Shown here: positions 1 to 44,680 of the stretch, one piece after another
Position numbering within the stretch: the stretch's first letter is position 1
Layout: each line of letters opens with the position of its first letter
DNA from: Delphinus delphis
Lineage: Eukaryota > Chordata > Mammalia > Artiodactyla > Delphinidae
Assembly (NCBI RefSeq): GCF_949987515.2
Contig: NC_082684.1
Location: forward strand, 44,668,006-44,732,005
DNA length: 64,000 bases
Direction: 5' to 3'
Notes under the pieces: generated by a model
What the model saw: only the letters and a program-made list of their open reading frames with translations
Databases searched by the model: none
What the model was told of the DNA's origin: nothing
Position numbers and translations under genes: made by a program

Positions 1-997
1 GATCACTTTAGTGTTAGAGAAACCTATTCATCCCTAATTTTATATTGAAAATATTGTAAGAATATTACAGAACTGGTATGTATATTTTTCAAGTTGCCTT
101 AATCTGTATAGGTTTTTTTTTTTAACATCTTTACTGGAGTATAATTGCTTTACAATGGTGTGCTGGTTTCTGCTTTATAACAAAGTGAATCAGCTATACA
201 TATACATATATCCCCATGTTCCCTCCCTCTTGCATCTCCCTCCCACCCTCCCTATCCCACCCCTCTAGGTGGTCACAAAGCACCGAGCTGATCTCCCTGT
301 GCTATGCAGCTGCTTCCCACTAGCTATCTATTTTACATTTGGTAGTGTATATATGTCAGTGTTACTCTCTCACTTCATCCCAGCTTTGTATAGGTTTTAA
401 AGCAAATATTAACCCATTTTTCAAAGAACTCTAATAGATAATATAGATGAAAATATATTTGCTTAAGCTGGTTCTAATAAGGCTGGATGTTTAAACATAT
501 GCAAGTCAAAAATAGAGCTTACAGACAGCTTAAAGGAACTCTTAAAAAACATTAAATAAATTAATGTTTGAAGAATTAAATGAATATAGCTCAAACCAAA
601 ATAACAAGAAAATAATTGTTCAAATTGTGTTAAATACAATGTTCTAAAATGTCTCCAAAAGAAAGAAGATATAAACAAAGAAAAAGTTATTTCTAAAGCA
701 ACAATACATTGGGTAATTTTGTATACAACTGAAAGTTGAAACATTTTCATTTTATATATTCTATTTAGTCTCCTAATAGTCTTATTTACTTATTACTTAT
801 TTACATTTTAAGCTTTATCTTATTGAAGGAAATGCTGGAATATTTGTCATTATACACAAAAACTGTTAACCACAGAGGTGAAAACTACATCTCAGACGTA
901 CTGCTTCACAAAGAGATAAACTCAGAAATCCCTAAAATCGTTTAAAGGAACTAATAAAGAATTCATTTAAAAATAGTTTAAGATATTTCATACTCAC
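1..997. other. TMEM260 intron 7, partial
   Basis: AT-rich intronic DNA. Apart from the L1 3' fragment near 117-386 nothing was recognised. No match to the expected next TMEM260 exon was seen. Confidence 0.8.
117..386 (-). mobile_element. 5'-truncated L1, 3' UTR only
   Basis: Starts with a poly-T run, followed by the reverse complement of the cetartiodactyl L1 3' UTR (the same sequence recurs at 17.97 kb). It is flanked by a 12-bp target-site duplication TGTATAGGTTTT at 105-116 and 387-398. Confidence 0.85.
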
Positions 998-34517
<33,520 letters not shown>

Positions 34518-35589
34518 GGGCCAGACGGGACCGAGGAAGGAGGACACGGCAAGCCCCAGGACTCGGGACAGCCGGGTATCCCCAGGCCGACGGGCGAGCG
34601 CGGCGCGCGGCGGCTTCCGGGTCGGGCCGGGAGTACGGGACCGCACCTTCTGCGCCGGCGCGGGGGGGAGAAAATGCGGGGTCTCGCTGGAGCCAGGCCC
34701 AGGCAGCCTTCTGGCGCCGTACCGCGCGCCAGGGTTTACAGAATTATAATATGCTTTCCACTAGCGCATCACAAGCGACAGCCTTCTTTTAAGAAAGGAA
34801 GCCTGGGCCCAGGGCCTCCGTCTCTATGGCCTCCCCCAACTTCCTAGAGACTTGGTCGGGTCTGACAGAGACAGGAGCCGGGTTGCCAAGCGGGCGTGAG
34901 GAAGGGCCGCGACTGTCCCCTGCGGTGTGGGGTGGAACTACACGAGGGGCCCCAGACCGCCAGCCCGAGGGGACGTGTGCGCACAGTTAAGTGCCGAGTA
35001 AGCCGATACATACATTAATCGCATGTTTACTACGAGTAATTATAAGCTCGTGTGCTAATTGTTAAATCGCTGAGTTATTTTCAGAGAGATTAAAATAAGC
35101 TAGTTGGTCTATTTTGTTTCTTATAGCATGAGGAAAACTTGGGAGATAAGTTGAGAAACTTGAGTTTCTGTAGTAAAACAAATAATTTACACCGTGATAA
35201 AGTTGTCTCCTACTTTAATGAAGAGAAGTATTTAGATGAAGATTTGACCACACAATGGAAAATGAACTGAAGATACTGCATTTTCCAACTAGCTGTGATG
35301 CAAAAAAGAATGGGGACTCTTGGGTCACCACATAGCATGGCTCTTGGCGAGATCTTTAAGCTTACATTTTACATTATTATAGCAATTATTCTGGAGTGGG
35401 AGGAGAGGAGGGCAACCTCCCTGGAATGCATCTCAAAAGACACTGAAGATCAGTGACAATCTAAAACGTGTTACAAGCAATCTGACAGGAACATAGTCTC
35501 AAATGTAGAGTGACTAACACACTTGCATAGCTAGGCAGCCATTGTGTCAGCATCTCAGGTACTGCATAGTGCTTTCTCTGCTATATTGT

Positions 35590-36213
35590 AAGCCCTGGAG
35601 AGTAGGTAGGCAGCTTCTAAATGGACCCCCCAGTAATCCCTGACTCCCGGTATTCACTCCCTTGTGTAATCCTCTCTCCTTGTGTGTGGGAAGGATCTAG
35701 TGACTCACTTCTGTCTGTAATAGCATAAGGAAAAAGTGATGGATGTCACTTTGGAGATTAGGTTATAAAAGACCGACTTTTCATCTTGCCTGCCCTCCCC
35801 TTGGCGGGTGCTACCTCTCTTGCCCTCCCACTTGTTCACTCTGATGAAGCCACCTACCATGTTGTGAGGTGCTTTATGGAGAGGTCCACATGGCAAGGAA
35901 CTGAGCGTCACCTCCAGCCAAACAGCCAGCGAGGCGCTGAGGCCCTCAGTCCAACAACCTGCAAGGAACTGAATCCCACTAATACCTCACGAGGGACCTA
36001 GGGAGCCGAGCCTTCCCCACGTGAGCCATGAGATAATGACTAACTAACTCCCTCCAAGACCTTGACTGCAGCCTTGACTACAGACCCTAATGCAGAGGAC
36101 CCAGCTAAGTCTCACCCAGATTACTGTCCTGCAAAAACTGAAATAATAAATGTTGTTGTTTTAGTCCACTAAATTTGGGGTAATTTGTTGCTCAGCAATA
36201 GATTACTAAGACA
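35590..36213 (+). mobile_element. MaLR/MLT1-type LTR
   Basis: A fuller copy of the 33.09 kb element, containing GTAGGTAGGCAGCTTCTAAA, GGAGATTAGGTTATAAAAGA, ACCATGTTGTGAGGTGCTTT and the end TTTGGGGTAATTTGTTGCTC ... ACTAAGACA. Same orientation as its relative on the other side of the promoter. Confidence 0.65.
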
Positions 36214-36377
36214 GCCTGCCTTCAATTTCTTTTCTGAAAGAGCATGCCAGTGATTAATACTGACTGAGCCAAGCATATGCTTCTTTCCTTTTTTTATCCA
36301 TTTCATCTTTTGCTCATGAGCTTTATAAAAAAAATAAGTTTTTATCATGGCAATTACTTTCAAAAGAGCATAATTAT

Positions 36378-36771
36378 GGGGCTTCCCCGGGGGTGCAGTG
36401 GTTAAGAATCCACTTGCCAATGCAGGGGACAGGGGTACGAGCCCTGGTCCGGGAAGATCCCACATGCCGCGGAGCAACTAAGCCCATGAGCCACAACTAT
36501 TGAGCTTGTGCTCTAGAGCCCTCGAGCCACGACTACTGAGCTTGTGTGCTGCAACTACTGAAGCTTGTGCGCCTAGAGCCCGTGCTCCGCAACAAGAGGA
36601 GCCACCGCAATGAGAAGTCCGCGCACCACAACGAAGAACAGCCCCCGCTTGCCGCAACTAGAGAAAGCCCGCGCGCAGCAATGAAGACCCAACATAGCCT
36701 AAAATAAATAAATCTATTTTAAAAAATTTTTTAAAAAGAAGGGCTCCAAGTGATCCCTTAAAAAAAGAAGC
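36378..36771 (+). mobile_element. CHR SINE, long form
   Basis: Full body with an A/T-rich tail that carries an extra GAAGGGCTCCAAGTGATCC before the final A-run. Target-site duplication GCATAATTAT at 36368-36377 and 36772-36781. Confidence 0.92.
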
Positions 36772-37186
36772 GCATAATTATTTGCCCATGTTTGAGAGGT
36801 AGAGCTCAGTGCTGGAAGTTTGAATTTGGGAGTTGTCATGTAAAGATGAGATGAATTAATAAGTTCACAGAGGCATTATGTAGGGAGAACAAGGTTGAGG
36901 TCAAATGTTAGACCACATCTTCATTTAGGGAATGGCAGGAGAAGAGGAGAGAACAGTGGAAGAGAGGGATGCACCACAGGGACCTAAGGATGAAATGATA
37001 TCAGTGATGTATGTGTGGTCAGGTTGTCACAGAGAGGAGAAGGATGGTGAGGAGAGCCACATCTAAGTTTATGGGGCTTAAGTTTATACAACTTGGAGAA
37101 TCGTGTAAGCAAAAGAATACAAAACTGCAGATACAAAATTAGGTATGGGCATTGGAAGGAGCTTGTGCTAGTGACGGGCTGTGAAA

Positions 37187-37398
37187 ATTTTTTTTAATTG
37201 AAGTGTAGTTGATTTACAATATTGTATTAGTTTCAGATTCTTTTCCATTATAGGTTATTACGATATAGTTCCCTGTGCTATAAGTAGGTTCTTGTTTATC
37301 TATTTTATGTACAGTAGTGTATATCTGTTAATCCCCAACTCCTAATTTATCCCTTCCCTCCCCTTCCCTCCCCTTCCCCTTTCGTAACCATGAGATTT
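37187..37398 (-). mobile_element. 5'-truncated L1, 3' UTR only
   Basis: Poly-T start, AATTGAAGTGTAGTTGATTT and CCCTGTGCTATAAGTAGG in reverse-complement L1 order. An 11-bp target-site duplication GGGCTGTGAAA is present at 37176-37186 and 37399-37409. Confidence 0.9.
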
Positions 37399-37885
37399 GG
37401 GCTGTGAAATTTAAGCTTTGTTAGCTTCATGGCTAATCTCCTTTGAGGATGGAGTTTCAGTAGAGTAGTACTTATGGAAACAAAGTAATAGTGGGTAAGA
37501 AGTGAGGAAATGGAAGAAGGGAAAATAGAATACATTTGCAAGAAGTTTGGCAGTGAGGGGAAAGAGAGAAGTAGTGTGGGAAGTCACAGGGATTGAAGTG
37601 TCAAATGGGTTTTTGGTAATCCAATGGAGTATTTGGAGAGAAATAGTGAGGAGATAAAGATGTACTGGAGCATGGAGGGGATGGAACCAAGGAGGGAAGA
37701 AGAGAAGAGATGAAAACAGAAAATGTTAGAGTTGTAGTTGTGTAAGAAAGAGGGAAACAGATGACAGTTGGACCTTATTCTTGGGCAGACTAGCAAAATA
37801 TGCAAAGAGTATTATTTATCTGTTATGTATGCTCGGTTTCACTCCACAGTGGGTTAGAGACAGCTACTATAATACATACAGTGTG

Positions 37886-38191
37886 GCTTCCCTGGTGGCG
37901 CAGTGGTTAAGAGTCCGCCTGCCAATGCAGGGGACACAGGTTCGAGCCCTGGTCCGGGAAGATCCCACATGCCATGGAGCAACTAAGCCCACACGCCACA
38001 ACTACTGAGCCCGTGTGCCACAACTCCTGAACCTGCGCACACCTAGAGCCCTGGCTCCGCAACAAGGGAAGCCACCGCAATGGGAAGCCCATGCACCGCA
38101 ACGAAGAGTAGCCCCCGCTCATCGCAACTAGAGAAAGCCAGCATGCAGCAACGAAGACCCAACACAGCCAAAGATAAAAAAAAAAAAAAAG
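37886..38191 (+). mobile_element. CHR SINE, long form
   Basis: TGGCTTCCCTGGTGGCGCAG head, intact B box, body ending AAGACCCAACACAGCC and a poly-A tail. ACATAC direct repeats flank it. Confidence 0.93.
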
Positions 38192-38224
38192 AAACATACT
38201 GTACAACAGAAAAATATGTGGATC

Positions 38225-39170
38225 GTTTAGGATCCAACCAGAGAAACAGAACTAGTGGGAGATACATATTAGGAGATTTATTGCAAGGAATTGTCTCATG
38301 TGATTGTGGGGCTGGCTAGGCCAGTGTGAAATCCACAGGGAAAGCCAAGTCTAGCATCTACGGACAGTCTAGGGCTCCGCATTACAGCCAGGCAGAGGTG
38401 GGTGTCCCAGCTCCCCACCAGGCCTCCACTGATAGATACCTCCCTCAAATGGGAAAGGGGTAAGAGTGCCCGTGACTGCTCCCCCGTAGCCCCCGCCAAC
38501 ACGACACCACGGTGAGGAGAAGGCAGAGCGGGGAAGTGCCCTCCTTTTTCTGGGCACAAGTCCTGACTCTCCTCTAGGGTCCCTCTAACACCACCACAGC
38601 AGGGAGAAGACGGGCAGCTCATTACTGCTGGGTGGGTGGGAGTGTGTGTTCCCCACATGGACTCCACTGATGCCATGGATGAAAGGTCTGGCTCCCTGTT
38701 CAGCCTTCTTTGCCATCAGCCTGGTGGGTGTGCTGGGGCGCCTGGAGAGGGTGGAGGTCAAGGTTCCCCACTCAGCTTTTGCTGGAGTGGGGGTGGATGG
38801 CCACAGTTTTCTCTTTGGTTTCTGGCTACAGTAGAGAGTTATTTTCTAAATGTGTCTATCTTGCCTTTTCCTCGTCCTCTGACCAGGGAGAGCAGGCTTT
38901 TTTTTTTTTTTTTTGTCTGTGCTGTTGGTGTCTCTGGGTTGCTCACTTCTCTGGCACACGGTCTGGGCTGCACGAAGCAAAAAGAAATCCAGGGATCTCA
39001 CCACCGTGTTGTTCTTCAGGTTTCAAGGCTCCTGTCTGGTCTACCTTATTCTCTCCACCTTTCCGTCTTGTTACGTTTGTCTTATATATAATATCCAGGG
39101 TGTTTAGTTGTACTTAGCAAGAGGAATAGGGGAAACTATGGCCACTCCATCTCTCTGGAAGCAGAAGTCC
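38225..39170. repeat. Unnamed interspersed repeat(s)
   Basis: The opening AACCAGAGAAACAGAACTAG ... GAGATTTATTGCAAGGAATT ... GGGGCTGGCTAGGCC is a motif set common in old mammalian interspersed repeats, but I cannot name the family. The GC-rich remainder, with a poly-T run at about 38899, is unassigned. Overlapping open frames of up to 151 codons show no recognisable domain. Confidence 0.4.
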
Positions 39171-39518
39171 CTCCCCTTTGTTTTATTCTTTCTGAACATT
39201 CAGAGCAGCTTCACAGATATTAATGCACTGAAATTCACCTGAAAATGTTGTCATTATCCCCCAAAACCCCACTTGAAATAAAGTCAAATGCATCTTAATC
39301 TTACAAATACCTGTGAAATTTTAGATTAGAAACAATAGAAATTAGATACATGGAATACTATCCAATAAGCCATCTACAATAGGACAATACAAGAAGATGC
39401 AAACATCCCTGTTAAGTGCCTTAGAAAAATAATTTTAAACATTCAAATATACTAGTAACCAAAGGAATTTAAAATAAAAGAAAGAAAAGCTATTTTCACC
39501 TTTCTAATTATCAAAGAT

Positions 39519-40405
39519 TTTTAAAAATTGAAGTGTAGCTGATACACAATATTGTGTTAGTTTCAGGTATACAGCAAAGTGATTCAGCTATATATATGTG
39601 TGTGTGTGTATATATATGTATATATGTATATATATATATATATATACACGTACATGTATATATATATTCTTTTTCAGATCCTTTTTCATTATAGGTTATT
39701 ACAAGACATTGACTATAGTTCCCTGTGCTATACAGTAGGTCCTTGTTGTTTACCTATTTTGTATATAGTAGTATGTTTCTGTTAATCCTAAATGCCTAAT
39801 TTACCCCCCTTCCATTTTGGTAACCATAAGATTGTTTTCTGTGTCTGTGAGTCTGTTTCTGTTTTGTAAATAAGTTCATTTGTATCATTTTTTTTTAGAT
39901 TCCACATATAAGTGATATCATATGGTATTTGTCTTTGTCTGACTTACTTCACTTAGTTTGATAATCTCTGGGTCCATCTGTATTGCTGCAAATGGCATTA
40001 TTTCATCCTTTATTATGGCTGAGTAATAGTCCATTGTATATATGTATTTTTTATATATATATATATATATATAATACATATATATACACACACACACACA
40101 TCTTCATTCATTGTCAGTGGACACTTAGGTTGCTTCCACATATTGACTATTGTAAATAGTGCTGCCATGAACATTGGGGTGCATATATCTTTTCAAATTA
40201 GAGTTTTTATCTTTTCCAGATATATGCCCAGGAGTGGGATTGCTGGATCATATGGAAACCCTATTTTTAGTTTTTAAGGAACCTCCATACTGTTCTCCAC
40301 AGTGGCTGCACCAATTTACATTCCTACCAACAATGTAGGAGGGTCCCTTTTTTCCCCACCCTCTCCAACATTTACTATTTGTAGACATTTTGATGATGGC
40401 CATTC
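39519..40405 (-). mobile_element. 5'-truncated L1, 3' UTR and ORF2 end, with TA/TG microsatellites
   Basis: Reverse-complement L1 from AAAATTGAAGTGTAGCTGAT to TTTTGATGATGGCCATT. Two (TA/TG)n expansions lie at about 39586-39668 and 40045-40100. CAAAGAT direct repeats flank it at 39512-39518 and 40406-40412. Confidence 0.85.
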
Positions 40406-40529
40406 CAAAGATATTTAATATCTCTAGAGTACTGGTGATAAAGGAATTTGGTATAACATTTTATAGGGCAATATACCTATGTGTATCAACAATCTGTAAG
40501 ATACTCATATAATTTGACCTAGAATTGTG

Positions 40530-41470
40530 AGTAAATATATGAAAATGTGTTCAACTTTATTAGTAATCAGAGAAATGCAAATTAAAACCACAATGGGATA
40601 CTACACACTTACCAGATTAGCAAAAATGAAAGTCTAACTGTATATAAAGTCGGCAAGCATGTAGAACAATGGAAATGTTAGCAGGAGAGCAAAATGGTAC
40701 AACCACTTTGGAAAACAAACATTTTTTTCTAGTAAAGCCGCAGATATGCAGAGCCTACAACTCAGCAGTTCTACTCTATGTTTGTACCTAGAGAAGCCAG
40801 GAGACAGATACAAAATGTTTATGGCAATATTGTTCCTAAGAGCCCCCAAATAGGAATGACCTCAGACACTCATCAACGCTGGAATAGAGAAATAAATCCT
40901 AGCATATTTATACAATGAAATACTGTATAACAACGAACAAACTACAGCTAGCTACCATGGAATAATATAGAGGACTCCCACAAAAAATAGTGAGCAAAAG
41001 GAACAAGTGATAAAACAATATACACAGAATGATTCTAGTTATTTAAAGTTGAAAGATAAATAGTTTAGAGATATATTCATAGAGTTTTAAACTATAAAGA
41101 AAATAAAAAATCATCATCTCAGATGTTGAGACAGTGGTAGTTACCTCTAGAGATGAGTGGGCGCTTTGATGGGAAGGGGTACATTTGGGCTTTATGTGCT
41201 ATTCTGTTCTTCAGTGTTTCTATTCTTGACTTGAGTGGTGGCTACATGGGTATTTCCTTTATAATTATTCTTTTTTGATTTTTTTTTGGTTTAAAACAAA
41301 TTGCAGTCTTTAATAAATCAAAATCACAATACCAGCCTAACTAGTAATCCAAAAAATGGTATTCTAATGATGACAGACATGGGAAGTTCCACTGTCCTAT
41401 AATTATTCTTTAAACTATTTATAAATATATACTTTCCTATCTATATGATATATCTCATGATTAAAAAAAG
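40530..41470 (+). mobile_element. Old L1M, ORF2 end and 3' UTR, split by a retrocopy
   Basis: AATCAGAGAAATGCAAATTA, ATGGGATACTACACACTTAC and ATACAATGAAATACTGTATA are L1 ORF2 C-terminal landmarks, followed by a degenerate 3' UTR. The 124-bp insertion at 41274-41397 interrupts it. Confidence 0.75.
41274..41397 (-). pseudogene. 5'-truncated processed retrocopy of an mRNA 3' UTR
   Basis: On the minus strand the insert ends with ATTAAA about 20 nt before an A-run, i.e. a polyadenylation signal and tail. It is bounded by a 14-bp direct repeat TATAATTATTCTTT at 41260-41273 and 41398-41411. The insert resembles neither SINE nor L1, so it looks like the 3' end of a cellular transcript moved by L1. 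The parent gene was not recognised. Confidence 0.6.
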
Positions 41471-42019
41471 TAGGCAGGAGGGAAGGAAGATTGCAGAGCT
41501 GTTACCTAATGGATAGTTTTGTAATGAATGCTAGCAAGAATATTACCCTGAGTTAGCATGCAATAACTCATGAATATTTCTGCATTTGTTTAGTTCCCTG
41601 TAATATAAGTGGTTATATGGAGGTGTTTTATACTTAAGGAAAATAACTTTCAGCATGAAAGTAAATTCTCTTCCAAAATCCCTTCTGGTGATATAATATA
41701 ATAGAGTACTAAACTCTCTCATGAAAACAATTTACTTTTTAAACATAAATTTTGTGAATTGTGCTTCAATTTGGCAAAAATCTTTGGCAAAAATAAATAC
41801 TTGGTTTCATAGTCTGGTATCTGTGAGTATTCCTCAAAGTTTTAATGAACCAATTTTTTTTCCGACAAAACTCTAAGATATCACACAAAAAAGGAATATT
41901 GTTTAAAGGCACAAAAGTAAACAATTAAAAAAGCTAAACCTACAACTATCAAAGTTAGAAGTGGAGGTGAGGATTGTAGCAATGAGCCACATCCTCATTG
42001 TGTCTGGGGACTAATAGAT

Positions 42020-42235
42020 AATGTCTTAAAGTGATAAATCAACAGATCTTCTAGAGACCTATTAGTTAGGGAGGTAATCATGGGAAGAACCAAAATCAGA
42101 AAAGGTTAAAAGTGGTTGCCTCTGAGACAGGAGATGGGGGAGGGGAGAAGTAGGACGGGAGATATGGCTTTTGTTACACTTGTTCTGCACTACTATATAT
42201 TTTGCCATCTGCATTGTATTATTTTGATTAAAAAA
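42020..42235 (+). mobile_element. Probable L1M 3' UTR fragment
   Basis: AGTGGTTGCCTCTGAGACAG and the T-rich then A-rich end near GATTAAAAAAATAGG resemble an old L1 3' end. Weak. Confidence 0.4.
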
Positions 42236-42414
42236 ATAGGAAAATATTTGTAAAGGAGCAAATGAGAATGAAAAAGAAAAGCCAAAACCATAGCTTTTTT
42301 TGAATTAGAGATTGTAATATATGTGAAGAGCCTGAAACATAGTAGGAGATATGTAAATACTTGCCCTAAAGCAATTGTTTCCTGTTTGAATTACATGTTA
42401 TTCATTTATTTTTC

Positions 42415-43015
42415 TTCCAGTTTTATTGAGATATAATTGACGTACAGCACTGGATAAGTTTAAGGTGTACAGCATAATGATTTACATACATCATGAAGTG
42501 ATTATCACAATAAGTCTACTGAACATGCATCATCTCATATAGATACAAAATTAAAGAAATAGGAAAAACGTTTCTTTCTCATGATGAGAACTCTCAGGAT
42601 TTTCTCTAAGAGCTTTCATATATAGAATACAACAGTGTTAATTGTATTTATCATGTTGTATGTTACATCACTAGTATTTATTTACCTTGTAACTGGAAGT
42701 TTGTAGTACCTTTTGACTGCCTTTATCCAGTTCCTCCTCTCCCAGTCCCCCATATCTGATCTCTTTTTCTATGTTTGTTTATTTATTTTTTGTTTGTTTT
42801 TGAAGTAAAATTGACCTACAAGATTATATTACTTCTTGTTATACGGCATAGGGCTTTGATATTTCTATACATTTTCAAACTGATCACCACCATAAGTCTA
42901 GTTGCAATATGTCACCATATGAAGATGTTACATAGTTATTGACTATATTCCCCACACTGTACATTTCATACCCTCGACTCATTTATTTTGAAACTGGAAG
43001 TTTGTCCCTCTTAAT
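42415..43015 (-). mobile_element. Two adjacent L1M 3' UTR fragments
   Basis: TTTTATTGAGATATAATTGA begins one reverse-complement L1 3' end and GAAGTAAAATTGACCTACAA near 42803 begins a second. Both contain AACTGGAAGTTTGT, showing that the same L1 region is present twice in a row. Confidence 0.7.
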
Positions 43016-43104
43016 TAGTTACATTTGAAAAATTCTCTGATTTAGCCATTCTATTTCAATTTGCAAATAGTTTTATCCATATTAGACAAATTCATAAAGT
43101 ATTT

Positions 43105-43895
43105 TGAAAATCTTGATTCTAATTATCTGTTTTCATGTTAAAAACTACCCCAAAACTTAGTGGCATATAACAACAACCATTCATTATATCTCACAATTTT
43201 GTGAGTCAGAAATGTGGACAGGGCTCAGCTAGAAGATTCTTCTGCATTGTTTGGCATTGACTGAGGTCACTTTGTGGTATGCAGCTGGCAGATGGTCTGT
43301 AAGGTCCAAGATGCCTTCATTACATGTCTGATGCTTTGGTGGGAATGGTGGGAATGCTGGGCTTGGCTGAAACTTTTGATCTGAGTGGTCACATGTTGCA
43401 GTCTCAGGGTACTGGAACTTATTTCCTGTTCAAGTTTGTTTACCAGAGACTTATAAGAGGCAAGGGTGGAAGCTGCAAGGTTTCTCTGTGTGTGTTTGTT
43501 TTGTCGTTATTGTTGTTTTAATGACTTAGCCTCAGAAAGCCCAGAATTTTCCTTCTACTGTATTCCTTGGGTCAGACAAGTCACTAAAACCCGGCCCAGA
43601 TTCAAGGGGAGGGGAATTGGACTCCACCTATCAAAGGGAGTAGGAAAGAATTTACAGCCATCTTTTTTTTTTTTTTTTGCAGTACGCGGGCCTCTCACTG
43701 TTGTGGCCTCTCCCGTTGCGGAGCACAGGCTCCGGATGCGCAGGCTCAGCGGCCATGGCTCACGGGCCCAGCCGCTCCGCGGCATGTGGGATCTTCCCGG
43801 ACCGGAGCACGAACCCGTGTCCCCTGCATCGGCAGGCGGACTCTCAACCACTGCGCCACCAGGGAAGCCCTACAGCCATCTTTAATACATCCTCC
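43105..43895 (-). mobile_element. MaLR/MLT1-type LTR, inverted, split by a SINE
   Basis: Reverse complement of the family at 33.1 and 35.6 kb: CCCCAAAACTTAGTGGCATA, ATCTCACAATTTTGTGAGTC and TCAAGGGGAGGGGAATTGGA. Its far end, around CAGCCATCTTTAATAC, was cut by the SINE at 43666-43870. Confidence 0.65.
43666..43870 (-). mobile_element. CHR SINE, minus strand
   Basis: Reverse-complement copy from a poly-T run to GCGCCACCAGGGAAGCCC. Perfect 13-bp target-site duplication TACAGCCATCTTT at 43653-43665 and 43871-43883. Little diverged, hence young. Confidence 0.97.
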
Positions 43896-44239
43896 AGTAA
43901 GACCTCTTACAAAAATAAAGAAAATATATGGGACAAACATTATTTTTTTTCTGCCTGAGCAAAAGAAAACACATTTGAGGCAGATGTCTGGAAAATTCAA
44001 ACCATTAACCCAATACGTATTTAGGAAAAGAAATGTCTGGCCCCAACACAGAAGAGTCTTAAATATTATGGTACAACTGTTCCAAAATCTGGTGAGCTTA
44101 TACTTTAATTCAACTAGAGTTTTTGATGGTTTGAGCTATTTTCAAAACCTTTTTGTTCTAATTCAGTTCAAATCATGACTTTTTTACATTCAGTAAAGAA
44201 GATGATATTTAAAAGTTATCTATCAGATTGAAAATGAAC

Positions 44240-44680
44240 ATTGAATACTAGGACTGTGGATTTACCCCAGTGCCTATCATAGTACTTAGAACATCATATG
44301 TACTCAAAAGTATTTGATGATTGACAGTAGAAAAGCTGTAGAGGGGATATCTAACTTTGCCAACTGTTTTCAGAAAAGATTATATCTAAACCACCCACCC
44401 TAAGGAAGGTCTCTCCTAAATCAGACCTGCGATAAATTAAATGACAAAGGAAATTTAAGAGGCATATAACTATACAGGGGTAATTTAGAAAGTAATTATG
44501 GAACTTATATTAAGCATTTTCATAATAGTTCAGGGAGCACCTGTGTTAAGTCTTGGTTCTACTAATTATCTTTGTGATCTTGAACAAGTCTCTTAACTTC
44601 TCTGGCCCTCGGATGGCTCATCTGAAAAATGAGCTTGCTCATTTTGTGAGCCACAATAAATATTCGCTATCATTATTATT
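44240..44680 (+). mobile_element. L2 3' end and MIR fragments
   Basis: 44240-44330 resembles the L2 3' end (CCAGTGCCTATCATAGTACT). 44545-44680 is MIR-like (TTATCTTTGTGATCTTGAAC, CTCATCTGAAAAATGAG). Confidence 0.6.

Noticed and set aside
1..990. TMEM260 exon 8
   Set aside because: I searched both the expected peptide and acceptor signals on the minus strand and found no match; it must lie left of the window.
34518..34646. In-frame N-terminal extension of TMEM260 exon 1
   Set aside because: It would start at GTG, not ATG; 34517 is the first ATG and agrees with the human start.
38636..39091. 151-codon plus-strand open frame
   Set aside because: Low-complexity hydrophobic/Phe run from a poly-T tract, no domain, three overlapping frames equally open, no splice-consistent neighbours.
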